A stretch of DNA of 64,000 nt from the NCBI RefSeq assembly GCF_001484045.1, contig NZ_CP013128.1, forward strand, positions 228,283 through 292,282. Reading direction: 5' to 3'. A program made the translations under genes and the position numbers. This stretch comes from Mycoplasma sp. (ex Biomphalaria glabrata) (GTDB taxonomy: Bacteria > Bacillota_I > Bacilli_A > Mycoplasmatales > GCF-1484045). A model generated the notes under the pieces. The model saw only the letters and a program-made list of their open reading frames with translations. It was not told the origin of the DNA and did no database searches. Numbering within the stretch: position 1 is the stretch's first letter; every line of letters starts with the position of its first letter. Of the stretch, positions 46,318-57,809 are shown piece by piece.

Positions 46318-46983
46318 ATGACTAATGATTATTGTGTTATTGGATTAGGAAAATTTGGTCGCGGAGTTCTAGAAACATTACTACTTTTAAAAAGAAATGT
46401 AATCGCAATTGATTTAGATAAAAATAAAATAAACGAAATTGCTAAAAAAACTAGATTCGCTATTGCTTTAGATGCAACTAATTATGATGCGTTAAATGAA
46501 ACAGGTGTTGATACTGTTCATACAGTGATTGTCGCTGTTAATGATATCGAATCAAGTATTTTAACATGCGTTAATTTAAAAGAATTAGGTATTAAAAATA
46601 TTATTGCTAAAGCGATTTCAGATAATCATGAGAAAATATTAAGATCAGTTGGTGTAACGCAAGTTGTTCGACCAGAAATTGAAATTGCAAGACAATTAGC
46701 TAAACGTTTTGTTTATGGAATTGATAATAAACTAGATGAATTTGAATCGGAATTTACATTAATTAAATTAAATTTATTAAACTCTCGTTTAGAAGGTAAA
46801 AAAATTAAAGATCTAAATATTCGTGATCAATATAATGCAAATATTGTTTACATCAAACATAAAAATAAAATAATGTTCCCAAACCCAGATTCAGTTTTAG
46901 AACTTGGTGATGGAATTACATGCGTAGTTAATAATGAAAACGCAAGAGACTTAAAAAACTATATCGAATCTCTTAAAAAATAA
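46318..46983 (+). CDS. ktrA: KtrA, RCK regulatory subunit of K+ uptake
   Basis: 221-residue cytosolic partner of KtrB. An N-terminal RCK_N Rossmann domain (YCVIGLGKFGRGVLETL; VIAIDLDKNKINEIA; ALDATNYDALNETG) binds ATP/ADP or NAD, and a C-terminal RCK_C (TrkA-C) domain from about residue 140 typically senses c-di-AMP. GGGAG ribosome site. Its stop abuts the gatB stop directly (convergent). Confidence 0.95.
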   Translation: MTNDYCVIGLGKFGRGVLETLLLLKRNVIAIDLDKNKINEIAKKTRFAIALDATNYDALNETGVDTVHTVIVAVNDIESSILTCVNLKELGIKNIIAKAISDNHEKILRSVGVTQVVRPEIEIARQLAKRFVYGIDNKLDEFESEFTLIKLNLLNSRLEGKKIKDLNIRDQYNANIVYIKHKNKIMFPNPDSVLELGDGITCVVNNENARDLKNYIESLKK

Positions 46984-48732
46984 TTATTTATTTTCTTTTT
47001 TAACAAGTTCATTTAATTTATCTTGCAATCTTTGCTTTAAAGATGCGGGATTTATTTTTTCAATGTGTTCTTTATTATTTTTCATTATTTGTCCAAATAT
47101 CCCATTTATAACTCTATCTGGGCGATTTTTATATTCAGGTAATACTTCGCTTAAATTCATTCTAGAAATGGAGTTATTAATTATTGATTCCTCAAAATTA
47201 ATAATATTTAATGATTCATTAATAAGAGCATTTTTATCATCTAATATTTCTGGATGACTAGAATTTTCTTTATGATAAGAAGGAGGAAGACCTAACATAT
47301 TATTTAATTCATCAAATCGATCTTCATTAATCAAACTTATAATTAGTGTAAATCGTTTGTCTATTTCATTTTTTAACAAATCTATATTAGCAAATTTACC
47401 ATTCTTTTTATCCTCAAACAAATAATCAATATAATCTATATCTCAAATGATATATCTCATGTAATCCTCAAAACGATTAATAATTTTATTTGTATCTAAC
47501 TCTTTGGTTTCTATTAGTTTTGAACGATAACCTGATAGCCCATTAACAAGGTGTTGATTTAATTTTTGATTAATAAAATTTGTAAAAAATAAATAACGAT
47601 CGTCAATTTCTTTTTTACAATCGTCAATTTCTTTTTGATTGCTTATTTTATTTTGACAAGATTCCTGAGATATTTCTTTTAATTTAGGTAAAAAAATTAT
47701 ATTGTTGTGGTTTAAAAGAAACTCAAGAGTTTCAATAAAGATTCGAAAATTAGATAATTCTATCATTTCATCAATCTTTTTTCTATCAAAATATTCAAAA
47801 ACTAAATTAGTTAAAGAAACCAAATGTTTTCTTAATTCGATTTGATTCAATTTATACAAGCCAAACATCGGATCTCTTAAATATTTATAATCTATTTCTG
47901 TTTCTTTAAACCTCATAAATTTATTTTTTTGAGTAGATTCGTCAAATCTCTTAGTTTGTTGTCTAATTTTTTTATTACTTTCTAATAAATCAGTCAATTC
48001 TTTCACTTCATTATCGATTGCTTTTTTAATATTTGCTAAAGAATTTAAATTTTTAATTTCAATTCTAGTACCCATTTTATCGGAATTTTTTTCACTCACT
48101 GAAACGTTTAGGTCGCAACGAAACTGCCCTAACTCAAAACGAGCAAATGATATGTTAGCAAAAATTAGTTTTCTTCTCAATTCCTTAATGTACTCAACAG
48201 CTTCATAACTATTGCTAATATCGGGTGAAGAAACTATTTCTAATAATGGATTACCGGCTCTATTATAATCTATCTTCGTATTTTGACCATGATGAATCAT
48301 ACTAGCCGTATCCTCTTCAAGAATTATTTTTGAAATACTAATTCTTTTTTTTATTCCGTTTTCTAATGTAATTTCAAGATTACCGTTTACACCAATGGGA
48401 TTATAAAATTGCGTGATTTGATAACCTTTTGGCAAATCAGGGTAGAAATAATGTTTTCGATCAAATCTTAATGCGTCTGCTATTTCTGCATTTAAAATTA
48501 AGCAAACCATTAATGCTTTTTTAACCGCTTCTTCATTAGGAATAGGCATATACCCTGGATATCCTAAATCTAAGGGGCTAATGGTAGTATTAGGTTTTTT
48601 GGGGATAAATTTATTTAATTCTTTGTGAACCAATATTGCCGATAAATTGATAGATGGAGAAAATAATTTTAATAATGTATTTAAAGTACAATGGATCTCA
48701 ATCCCAATGTTTATTTTGTATTTATTATTCAT
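46984..48732 (-). CDS. gatB: GatB, Asp/Glu-tRNA amidotransferase subunit B
   Basis: Transamidates misacylated Glu-tRNA-Gln to make Gln-tRNA. 582 residues, about 100 longer than usual. NIGIEIHCTL, DLGYPGYMP, RKHYFYPDLPKGYQITQF, EEDTASMIH, DYNRAGNPLLEIVSSPD and GQFRCDLNVSV are family motifs; the middle and C-terminal helical regions are expanded and Lys/Glu/Asn-rich. The C-terminal YqeY-like tail (FGQIMKNNKEHIEKINP) is present. One TGA Trp joins the two halves near 47422-47442. Two bases after gatA. Confidence 0.93.
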
Positions 48733-48734
48733 AA

Positions 48735-50273
48735 TTAATTATTTACCACCATATTTTTATATCCGTTCGAATTCTTTTCATCACATAAACAATCTTCCAA
48801 GATTTTTGCAAAAGCTAAACACTTGTGCTCTGAGTATTGGTCTGAATTAATTGAGCAACCTATTGGCATTCCTTCGATAAATCCAATTGGAATGGAAATT
48901 GAAGGAGATCCATAAAAATTAGCGAGTAGAAATTGATTATCTCTATGAGAATAAAGTGTATTTATATCATATTTAGCATTTTTAACATCTTCAATCAATT
49001 TAGCTGGATTTGTTGAAGGAAGAAAAATAATTTCATACTTTTTAAACAATTCTGACATCTTTCTACATATTAGATTTCGAAATTTCTTAGCATTATCGAA
49101 GTATTTACTTTTATTTTCTTCTAATAAAAAATATGCTCCTAAAATTTGTCTTCGAATAATTGATTTCGTAAATTGTGAACGGGTGTTTGTAAGAATTTCT
49201 TCTCAATTTTTTCCATTTATTCTTTCACCTAGCGAGATTCCTTGTAGATATGCTTGGCATGAAGTAGCTTCAGCATAAGAAAGAATGTTATATGCCGGCA
49301 AAAGAGCATTTAACAAGTCATCACCAAATGGTAGAAAATCAAATTCAAAACCTTTTGTTTTTAATTTTTCAATACATGAATCAAAAATTAATTTGTGCTC
49401 CGAAAATTTCTCTAAAGTATCGTACACCTCTTTTAAAATTAAAATTTTTTTAGGTTTGTAAATTTTTTTATATTTTAAATTATGTTTATTTAACAAGTCT
49501 TCGTGATTATTTGTAACTAGATTTTTACCAAGTCAATATTCTTCTGAATAATCCAATAAATATTTTTCTTCATCAAAAGAAGTAAAATCTTTTTCGTCAT
49601 AACCTTTTATGGCATTATAAACGATTGCTGTATCTTCAACCGATCTACTTAAAATTCCAACAGTATCTAAGGATGGAGTATATGGAATAACTCCAAATCG
49701 CGAAACTCTATTTCAAGAAGGTTTAAAACCAACAATTCCACAAAGTGAAGCAGGCATTCTAACAGAGTCTCCGGTATCAGTTCCCAAACTAAATTGGCAT
49801 ATGCCAAGCGCCACTGCGGCTGCAGAACCACTAGATGAACCCCCGGATATTCTTTTTTTGTCTCACGGATTTCTAACTTCACCAAAAGGAGATGATAAAC
49901 CAGTTCCACACATTCCTAATTCATCTAAATTGTTTTTAGCAAATAGAATTCCACCTTGATCTAATAATTTATCTAAACATGTCGCATTGTGCAATGGTTG
50001 ATATTTAGCTAAAATTTTACAACCAGCTGTAGTATATAAATCGGCAGAATTTATATTATCCTTTGCAGTAAATACTATATTTCAAAGTTTACTTTTCTTA
50101 GGAGTGGAAGATTTCATTTTCTCTTTAATTTTCTCTTTATCATTAAAAGAAATAAATAAATTTTCATGCTCATACTTCTCAAAATTTGATCACATTTTAT
50201 CAAATGCTTTATCATGAGAACGATCTTCTGATATTTTTTTAATTGAATCCATTGTTTTATTTTTTTCATTCAT
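48735..50273 (-). CDS. gatA: GatA, Asp/Glu-tRNA amidotransferase subunit A
   Basis: Amidase that releases ammonia from glutamine for GatB. 512 residues. The Ser-cisSer-Lys triad is visible: FTAKDNI (Lys), [13 protein letters not shown] (cis-Ser) and [12 protein letters not shown] (nucleophile Ser). C-terminal [15 protein letters not shown] is typical. Start ATG 50273, two bases after gatC. Several TGA Trp codons. Confidence 0.95.
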
Positions 50274-50275
50274 AA

Positions 50276-50593
50276 TTATTCAATCACCTTAGGTATAATT
50301 ATGTATTCTTCATCATTTCAATGTTCTGGATTATTTTTTTTATAATTTGCAACTTCTGTAAATCTTTCGTAAATATTATATCCTCCTTTTCCTAATTCAT
50401 ACGAGCATTCGTATGAAGAGAGTGTTTTAAATTCAGCATTAGAAAGATCTACTTTATCCATTATTTGTTTTTGATGTTCAATAAAATCGTATTCCTCGAC
50501 TAATTCTTTTAATTGTTCATCATCTAATGGTAAATAAAGGGATTTTGCTAATTGTTTTAGTTTTTCTTCAAATTCTTTATTCTTTTTTTCCAT
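50276..50593 (-). CDS. gatC: GatC, Asp/Glu-tRNA amidotransferase subunit C
   Basis: 105-residue small subunit that stabilises GatA-GatB. Helical N-terminus (KQLAKSLYLPLDDEQLKELVEEY) and a C-terminus ending NDEEYIIIPKVIE match GatC, which usually ends with YxVPKVVE. The ATG at 50593 has GTAGGG upstream; an in-frame ATG at 50611 lacks a site. Frames extend through one TGA Trp. Confidence 0.88.
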
Positions 50594-50645
50594 AAGACGC
50601 CCTACATTCATAACTTATTTTATTTTAAAAAATAATTGATGTAAA

Positions 50646-52777
50646 TTATTCTTTTAGAATATCTACTAATTCTTTTTTGCCTAAAATTGATATATTTAAT
50701 TTTTTTGCTTTTTCTAATTTACTTCCTGGATCGGTTCCGCAAAGCAAATAATCTGTTTTAGAAGTAATAGAATTCGAAACTACAGCGCCATATTTATTTT
50801 CTAAAATTTTAATAATTTTGTCTCTAGAAACATTAAAAGTTCCTGTTATCACAATTTTTTTATTAAAATATTGTGTTTTTTCAAAAATAGAAGTTGATTC
50901 TTTCGTTGAAAGACTTAATCCGCATTTTTTTAAATTATTAATTAATTCTAAATTCTTTGGATTTTTAAAAAATAAAAAACAGAATATGCAATTTTTTCGC
51001 CAACAATATTTAAAGAATTCATGTCATCTATTGTTGCATTGATTAAATCATCAATATTTTTATATTCTTTTGCTAAAATTTTAGCAATTTTTTGCCCAAC
51101 ATGTCGAATGCCTAATCCTGTTAAAACTAGAACTAGATCGTTTTTTTTGGAATTCTCTATTGAATTAACTAGATTTTTTATCAGTAATGAATTTTCTAAA
51201 TCAACTTCCGTGCCATCAATATTTTTAGAAAATTTTTTAATTGCTTTCAGCAAAGCTAATTGCATTTCTTTATTTTTTGCTAATTTATAAATATCTTCAA
51301 TTGTTTCTATTATTTTATCCTGAATAGCATATTCAATAATTTTTTCGCCCATTCCTTGAATATCCATGGCATTTCTTGAACAAAAATGAATTAGTGAAGC
51401 CTTTATTCTAGCTGAACAATTCAAATTTGGACAGTATTGATCAACATCATCATCATATCTAATCAATTCACTGCCACAAATTGGGCATATAGTTATTTCA
51501 GAAAATTTTTTACTATTTTTTTGGCGCTTATTAAAATTAACACGTAACACTTTCGGAATTATGCCTCCAGCTTTTTTTAAAAAAACAAAATCTCCTTCGC
51601 GAATATCTAATTTTTCAACGTAGTCATAATTATGTAAAGTTGAAAAAGTTACTCGTGAACCTTCCAAAATTACACTATCTAATTTAGCATTATATGTCAC
51701 TTTGCCGGTTCTGCCAATTGTTACATATATTTGTTTTAACTCCGTCTCAACCTCTTGTGCTGGAAATTTATAAGCTATTGCCCAACGTGGAAATTTGTCC
51801 GTATTCCCAAGAAAATTTTGAATTTTAAATTCATTTATTTTTATTACTATCCCATCTGCTTCAAACAACATTTCTGTAATTTCTTGATTTTTTTCTGTTA
51901 GAAATTTTTTAATATCCGTCATTGTATGTAGATGTTGATAACTTGGTTCAACATTAAAATGATTAATCTTTAGAAATTGTAAAATATCTAATTGAGAATT
52001 AAATGATAAATCGTATTTTGGTTCAATATTGTAACCAAAAAAAATTAGTTTATTAATCATAATTTTTCTTAATTCGTTAAATCTATTTTGATTTAAATTA
52101 TTAGAAATTTTATTTTTATTAATATCGCGAACTAATCCAGATGTTGTGTTACGAGGATTAGCAGGGATCAACCTTTCTTTTAGATTATTTGCTAATAACT
52201 CCTTATTTAATTCAACAATTTGATTTTTATAGTTAGCAAAATTTTCTTTCGACAAGATGATTTCACCACGAATTTCGACATGTTTATCCTTTATTGAAAT
52301 TGTTTGGGGGATAGTTGGGTTAGATATTAAATTCTCAGTTACATCTTCACCGTATTCTCCGTCACCTCTTGTTAAAATTTTGACAAGTTTTCCGTTTTCA
52401 TAATGAATACTCAAACTTAGTCCATCTATCTTATACTCGCAAACGTAACTAAATTGTTCATTTTGATTATCAAGTTTGCGAATAATACGTTTTTCAAATT
52501 CTAATAAATCTGCAAAACTAAAAGCATTATCTAAGCTAAACATTCTTTCTAAATGCTTGATTTTTCGATGAGTTCCAAAATAACCTTTACCCACTTGTTG
52601 AGTTGGTGAATTCGGTAAAATAAACTCTGGATATTTTTTTTCTAGTACTTTCAGTTCTTCTAATTTGGCATCAAATTGTTGATCAGAAATGCTAGATTGA
52701 TTTAATGAGTAGTACTCATGATTGTATTTATTTATTTCGTTAACTAATTTTTCTATTCGTTCTTTAATATTGTTCAT
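50646..52777 (-). CDS. ligA: LigA, NAD-dependent DNA ligase, with a frameshift near 50970
   Basis: Joins nicks in DNA using NAD+. From ATG 52777: Ia domain, adenylation domain with CEYKIDGLSLSIHYENG (catalytic Lys), OB fold, zinc finger CPICGSELIRYDDDVDQYCP, helix-hairpin-helix region with GLGIRHVGQKIA. This frame stops at 50948. The rest (FFKNPKNLELIN, then BRCT domain VITGTFNVSRDKII to 50646) continues in another frame with no stops. One extra T in the T6 run (complement of 50967-50972) joins both into about 710 residues. The gene is essential in general, so an assembly error or slippage is likelier than decay. Confidence 0.92.
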
Positions 52778-53696
52778 TCAATTTCTCTTTGATTAATCTT
52801 AAATTGTTATTGAAGCAAAAGTTATTTCAAAATGCTGGTACTCTTGCAACATAAATATTTTTACTTAATTCTAATTTATCAACCAAAGTATCTGGGAAGT
52901 AAATGCGATAAGCGTGAAGGAAAATACCTGTTGGACCCTCTGCGTGACCATATCTCATATCTCCAACGACTGGAAATCCAATTGATGCTAATCCAGCACG
53001 GATTTGGTGTTTTTTTCCGGTATGAATATGAACACGTAGCAATGAAAAATTATTTTCACAAGCAACTGGTGTTATAGTTTGTGAAAAAGCTTGAGTGTTT
53101 TCGCTATGATCAGTCACGACCATTTTCTCGCCAATATTTTTTAAATAACCATCTTGACGAATTTCCTGTTTTAATTCATTTTCAACAATAACTAAGTATT
53201 CTTTTTCTAAAGTTTTTATTTCCCTGTTTAATAAAACTGCTGCATCGTGACTTTTAGCATAAACGATGCAACCCGTTGTGTCGCGATCTAGGCGATGAAC
53301 GTGAGTTGGTTTAAAAGTTGATTTTTCAATTTGATTTTTAAGCATTCATTGTACCTGATTATCAAGAGAATCTTCAAATCCGTGAACACTCATACGATTT
53401 TGCTTATTAATAATCATAATATTGTCATTTTCATAAATCACATCAACATTTTTTAAAGTAGTTGGTTTAACTAATCGCTCCGTATAATAGTTATGAGATT
53501 TCAATTCGTCGATTATTTCTAGTTGGTCATTTTCTTGAAGAAAATATTTTTGATCATTAATTTTTTTTCCATTAATAGTAATTTTCCCTTTACGTATTAA
53601 TTTGTAAATTAAAGATAAACTAATTGTTTTTATCTTTTTTCTTAAAAATTTGTCTAAACGCTGGTTAGCATCATTCTTTGTTATTATCAATTTCAT
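52764..53696 (-). CDS. rluD: RluD-type 23S rRNA pseudouridine synthase
   Basis: 310-residue RNA pseudouridine synthase. S4 domain at the N-terminus (NQRLDKFLRKKIKTISLSLIYKLIRKGKITING), then the catalytic block HVHRLDRDTTGCIVYAK with the active Asp, and HQIRAGLASIGFPVVGDMRYG. The ATG at 53696 lies two bases after the upstream stop; an earlier in-frame ATG at 53738 lies inside that gene and is less likely. RluD versus RluC cannot be separated with certainty. Overlaps ligA by 14 bases. Confidence 0.9.
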
Positions 53697-53698
53697 AT

Positions 53699-54661
53699 TT
53701 ATGTTGTGTAAGTATTCACTAATACCATTATATTTCATATCGAGTGGATAGGTATAGAATATAATGTATTTCTATTCCCAAGCATATAAGCGCCAATTAA
53801 TGGAATAGCTGTTCCCATATAATCAATGATATATTTAAAATCACTTGAACCAACATGCATATTCGAAAAATATAGTAAGCTACACACTGCTCCAATTGTT
53901 CAATTTCAACTTTTCTTTTCATTTCCGAAAATAGCAAAAATTCCTTCACGAGTAGCTAATTCTTCCAAAACAGGAGCAACTAAAGTCGTCAACATAACCA
54001 TCGGAATTGCTCCAGCTAACGAACCTTTTAATAATTTATCGATAGTATTCTGGTTAGTGTTACCTCCGTCATTAGAACTTAATTGAGTTATTCCGATTTT
54101 TCCAAACAAAATTGTAATTATGTATGCTGAAACAAAACCGCCACCCACAATCATTAGATAATAACCTATGTTTTTGGGATTTTTAAAACCAATAATAGTT
54201 TCTTTATATTGCTTACGAATATTATCGAATAAATAAAAACCAAGTATGGCTGCTCCAATTTCTCCCAACACTTGAACTCATATACTAATAATATTCGCAT
54301 CATCATTACTAAAACCTAACATTCCGATTAGCAACATTATCATAAAAATAATTGGTCCCATAAATAATGAAAAAAAAGCAAAAAAAGTATAACCCGTCTT
54401 TAAAATAATATTCCCTTGCAAGATAACTAATGCAATAAAAGATAAAGAAGTTGTAATCATTGTCAAAACCATCGTAAATAAATCACGGTCATCAGGTGAA
54501 ATATGTATTGCATATGAAAAAATAATGTTCACTAAAATTGGACAAAAAATTGTTAAAAAAATAAATATAATTCGACTAATTTTATGAAAACCATAATGAT
54601 TTAATTTGCTTAATGTAATATTTAAATAATCATCGTTATTATGATTTAATTGTTCTATCAT
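53699..54661 (-). CDS. CPBP-family intramembrane metalloprotease
   Basis: 320-residue membrane protein with about eight hydrophobic helices. The three motifs of the CAAX-protease/Rce1-like (CPBP, Abi) family are present: EELATRE (EExxxR), LLYFSNMH (FxxxH) and IPIHSIWN (HxxxN). Family members include bacteriocin self-immunity proteins and processing proteases; the role here is unknown. Read across several TGA codons, including in the last motif. Overlaps pncA by 7 bases. Confidence 0.85.
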
Positions 54662-55260
54662 ACTATTTCCAATCCTTTCTCTTTCAATTCATTTAATTTT
54701 TGTTTTGATAATTCGCTAGACAAACCAGCAATTAAATTTATGTTGGTGGTTACTTTATAACCAAAGTTTATTGCATCACTTATTGTTGAACTAACACAAT
54801 AATCTGTAGCTACTCCAACTATTTCTAGTGTTTTAACTTTTTTACTTTGTAAATACTTGTTCAATCCTGTTTCATGAATTTTATCATTATCTAAAAAGGC
54901 ACTAAATGAGTCTACATTTGGCAACAGGCCCTTATTAATAATTTTTGACCACGGTTTATCAATTAATAAAGGAACAATATCGGCCCCGATAGTATTTTGA
55001 ACACAATGAATTGGTCACATAATGTGTCTAACACCATTTATTTCAATTTCCTGAAATAATTCATCCTTTGATCTAGCAAAACAAATGTGATTTATTGGGT
55101 GTCAATCACGTGTTGCAATAATTAGTTTTCCATTATTTAGGTACTCATCGATGCGGTTGGCAATTTTATTTATAATTGATTTTGCTTTCGGAACTCCTAG
55201 TGGACTTCCATCCATAAAATCATTTTGCATATCGACAACTATTAAGGCATCTTTTATCAT
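54655..55260 (-). CDS. pncA: Nicotinamidase
   Basis: Hydrolyses nicotinamide to nicotinic acid in NAD salvage. 201 residues. ALIVVDMQNDF with the catalytic Asp, TRDWHP metal ligands, and GVATDYCVSSTISDA with the nucleophile Cys and cis-peptide region. AAGGAT site before ATG 55260. It ends with a TGA Trp before the TAG inside the next gene. NAD supply suits the neighbouring NAD-dependent ligase. Confidence 0.92.
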
Positions 55261-55276
55261 ATAAATCCTTAAAAAA

Positions 55277-55350
55277 TGGAGCAGGTGAAGGGAATCGAAC
55301 CCTCAACTACAGCATGGCAAGCTGTTGTTTTACCACTAAACTACACCTGC
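55277..55350 (-). tRNA. tRNA-Gly (GCC)
   Basis: 74-base cloverleaf, acceptor GCAGGTG/CACCTGC, anticodon loop TTGCCAT giving GCC, encoded CCA. Confidence 0.95.
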
Positions 55351-55382
55351 AAAAGAGACTTTGACGTGTGCGCAATGTCTCT
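55351..55382 (-). terminator. Hairpin / weak terminator after crr
   Basis: AGAGAC (55354-55359) pairs with GTCTCT (55377-55382), with an inner TTG/CAA extension; on the minus strand it is followed by four T, directly before tRNA-Gly. It could end the PTS transcript or be a processing structure. Confidence 0.45.
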
Positions 55383-55399
55383 ATCATTATATTAAAATA

Positions 55400-55891
55400 T
55401 TAAATTATTTCAAATAATGGTTCAGTACCTTCTGTTGAAATTTTTTTGTCAAACAAAAAGTTAATTTTTTTACCTTCTAAACCTTCATTCATTGCAATAA
55501 TTGGCGTTTGAATAGAAGTTGCTTTTTTCTTTAAAAAATTTAAATCAATTTCAGCAATTTTGTCACCTTGCTGAACTTTTTGCCCTTCGGAGACTAAAAT
55601 ATTGAATCCTTCTCCATTTAATTTAACTGTGTCTATTCCAATGTGAATTAAAATTTGAACTTTCCCTGCTTGAATATTAATTGCGTGTTTTGTTTCAGCG
55701 ACCATTGTTACCTCACCAGTAACTGGTGCTAAAATTTCCCCAGTCGATGGTGTGAAAATAATTCCATCTCCCACCATTTTTTCTTTAAACACTTCGTCAA
55801 CACATTTCGTCACCAAATCAACTGTACCTTTACCTGGTGCAAAAACTTTAACCGTTGTTGGTGTTTTTTTAAAAAAACTAAATAACCCCAT
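55400..55891 (-). CDS. crr: PTS EIIA, glucose type (Crr)
   Basis: 163-residue soluble phosphocarrier. VFAPGKGTVDLV, GDGIIFTPSTGEILAPVTGEV, the zinc/phospho-His pair TKHAINI and ILIHIGIDTVKLNGEGF, and KVQQGDKIAEID are canonical. It passes phosphate from HPr to EIIB domains; both EIICB proteins in the window lack EIIA. AAGGAG site before ATG 55891, 17 bases after ptsG. Confidence 0.95.
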   Translation of the reverse strand: MGLFSFFKKTPTTVKVFAPGKGTVDLVTKCVDEVFKEKMVGDGIIFTPSTGEILAPVTGEVTMVAETKHAINIQAGKVQILIHIGIDTVKLNGEGFNILVSEGQKVQQGDKIAEIDLNFLKKKATSIQTPIIAMNEGLEGKKINFLFDKKISTEGTEPLFEII

Positions 55892-55908
55892 TTTATTAAC
55901 TCCTTCTC

Positions 55909-57689
55909 CTAAATACTATCATAATAACTTTGATATTTAACCTTAATTATTGATGCTAAATTACCATAAATTATTTGAATTTCATTTTTTGAACGATTAA
56001 CTCCAAAAGCACTTACTTTTGACGCTCAGTTACCTTGTTCGACTTTACTTGCATCAATAACTGTAATTCTTAATCTTGATGCACAATTTGATATTGCCTT
56101 AATGTTACTTTTTCCACCTAAGCATTTTGTTAAAACTTCAAATTTTGCTTTATCATCTTCTGCTGAACTAACTTTCTTTCCGGATTTAGTTGCTTGATAT
56201 TCAGCTTTAGAAGCTAATTTTGCTCCTTCAGCTCTTCCTGGTGTTGGAATGTTTTTCTTTGTTATATAAAAATAAAAACAAAATAATAAATAACAGCGTA
56301 TGGAATACCAATTACAAATACTCATCAGAAACCAGTATTTAGGTTTTGACCCGGAACAACAGAGTGATTAAACATCGGTAATACTCCATAAACTAATAAA
56401 TCAACTGCTCCACCTGATAATGTCATTCCAATATTTGCACCCAATAAGTTCATTAGCATAAATGAAATACCTGCCATAATCGCATGAAAACCAAAGAAAA
56501 GTACTGGTGCTAATAACAAGAAAGTATATTCAATTGGTTCTGTAATACCTAATAAAAATGATGTAGAAGCAGCAGAGATAATCATTGTTCTTGCTTCAAC
56601 TCTTTTTTCTTTAGGTGCAGCCATGATCATCGCATAAGCAGCTCCTGATAAACCAAATATCATAAATGGATATTTACCTTGCATAAAACGACCCAAATTA
56701 AAATTTAGTCTTTCACCGTTATGAGTAAAATAAAAATTATCTGCTGTTCTAAATGGAAAACCTAATTGTTGAAAAGTAAATCACATTTTACTATCACCTT
56801 GTCAATTATAATTTTTGTAATCCAATCCTAATGACTGAAGGTAAGCGGCAATAGTTCCTTCATCTTTTCCATTAATTCAAATATGATCAACATTCGGATC
56901 TAATGAACCACCAGCACCAGTTCATCATAATGGTGCATAAAATACGTGATGTAGCCCAAAAGGTACTAAACATCTTTCTAATATACCAAAAATCAGCGAG
57001 TCTAATCCTCCTGGTAATTTACCAGAATTTTCACCTACTCAATTTAAACCGATTGAAAATAGTGGTCAAACCAATAAGAAAGCTATTCCGATAAGCGCAC
57101 AAACCGGAATAACAATGATTCCAACAAATCTTTCTCCCGAAAAGAATTGAATTAAAATTGGTAATTGTGTTGAGTTAAAACGGTTATATAACTTAGCGAC
57201 CACCCCACCAATTACCATACCCCCAAACACACTCGTTTGAACTTGTGTAATTGAACCAACAAAATTAGAGGCAATTTGATTACTTAAATCTTTATAAAAG
57301 AAAATATTATAAAGTGTATCACTAGCTCCTGGAGTTACTGGTTTAATAAAAACAGATTGAGCATAAGCAAAAGCAAAGTAACCTAAAGCTGCTGCAAACG
57401 CTGCATAAGCTTTCTCATTAGCGAAACTCATCGCTATTCCGATCGCAAAAAATAATCCCAGTGAATCAAATAAAAATTGGCCCAGATTTTGGATTTCTGT
57501 TCCAATATCTGCGCCAACAGATCCCTTAGCGACATTATTAACGATTGTAGCACCAATTCCTAGGAATAACCCAGCCAATGGCATAATCGAAACGGTAACA
57601 AATAAGCCTCGAGAAAATTTATTTAGTATTTCACGAAAAGAAAAATTGCTGTTTTTTCAAAAAACTAATTTTTGAATTTTAGTATTCAT
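55909..57689 (-). CDS. ptsG: PtsG-like PTS EIICB, with a frameshift near 56276
   Basis: Sugar permease of the PTS. From ATG 57689 (AAGGGGA site) the EIIC domain has the helices, [19 protein letters not shown] and [18 protein letters not shown]. That frame ends at 56262. The linker [12 protein letters not shown] and the EIIB domain with Cys in [10 protein letters not shown] lie in the next frame and end at 55909. One extra T in the T5 run (complement of 56274-56278) fuses them. The paralogue at 25729-27486 has the same domain order without a break, which supports a single original gene. Sugar is probably glucose. Confidence 0.88.
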
Positions 57690-57760
57690 AAAATCCCCTT
57701 ATCACGAATAATTTTATTTTAGCACTAAATACATTAAATAATCATAATTTTTATAGAAAA

Positions 57761-57809
57761 GCATTAATTTATGCAGTTTTAAAAATTAGTTGTTAAAAAA
57801 TTAGTTGTT
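57761..57809 (-). repeat. Palindrome and tandem repeat upstream of ptsG
   Basis: GCATTAATTTATGC (57761-57774) is a near-perfect palindrome, followed by two copies of AAAAATTAGTTGTT (57781-57794 and 57796-57809). They lie in the 119-base gap between the small membrane gene and ptsG. A regulatory role is only a guess. Confidence 0.5.

Noticed and set aside
46984-48732. gatB as two separate genes
   Set aside because: Both parts are in the same frame, separated only by a TGA that is Trp in this code.
49667-49909. 80-residue open frame on the minus strand
   Set aside because: It is an out-of-frame shadow of gatA, whose frame contains the catalytic motifs.
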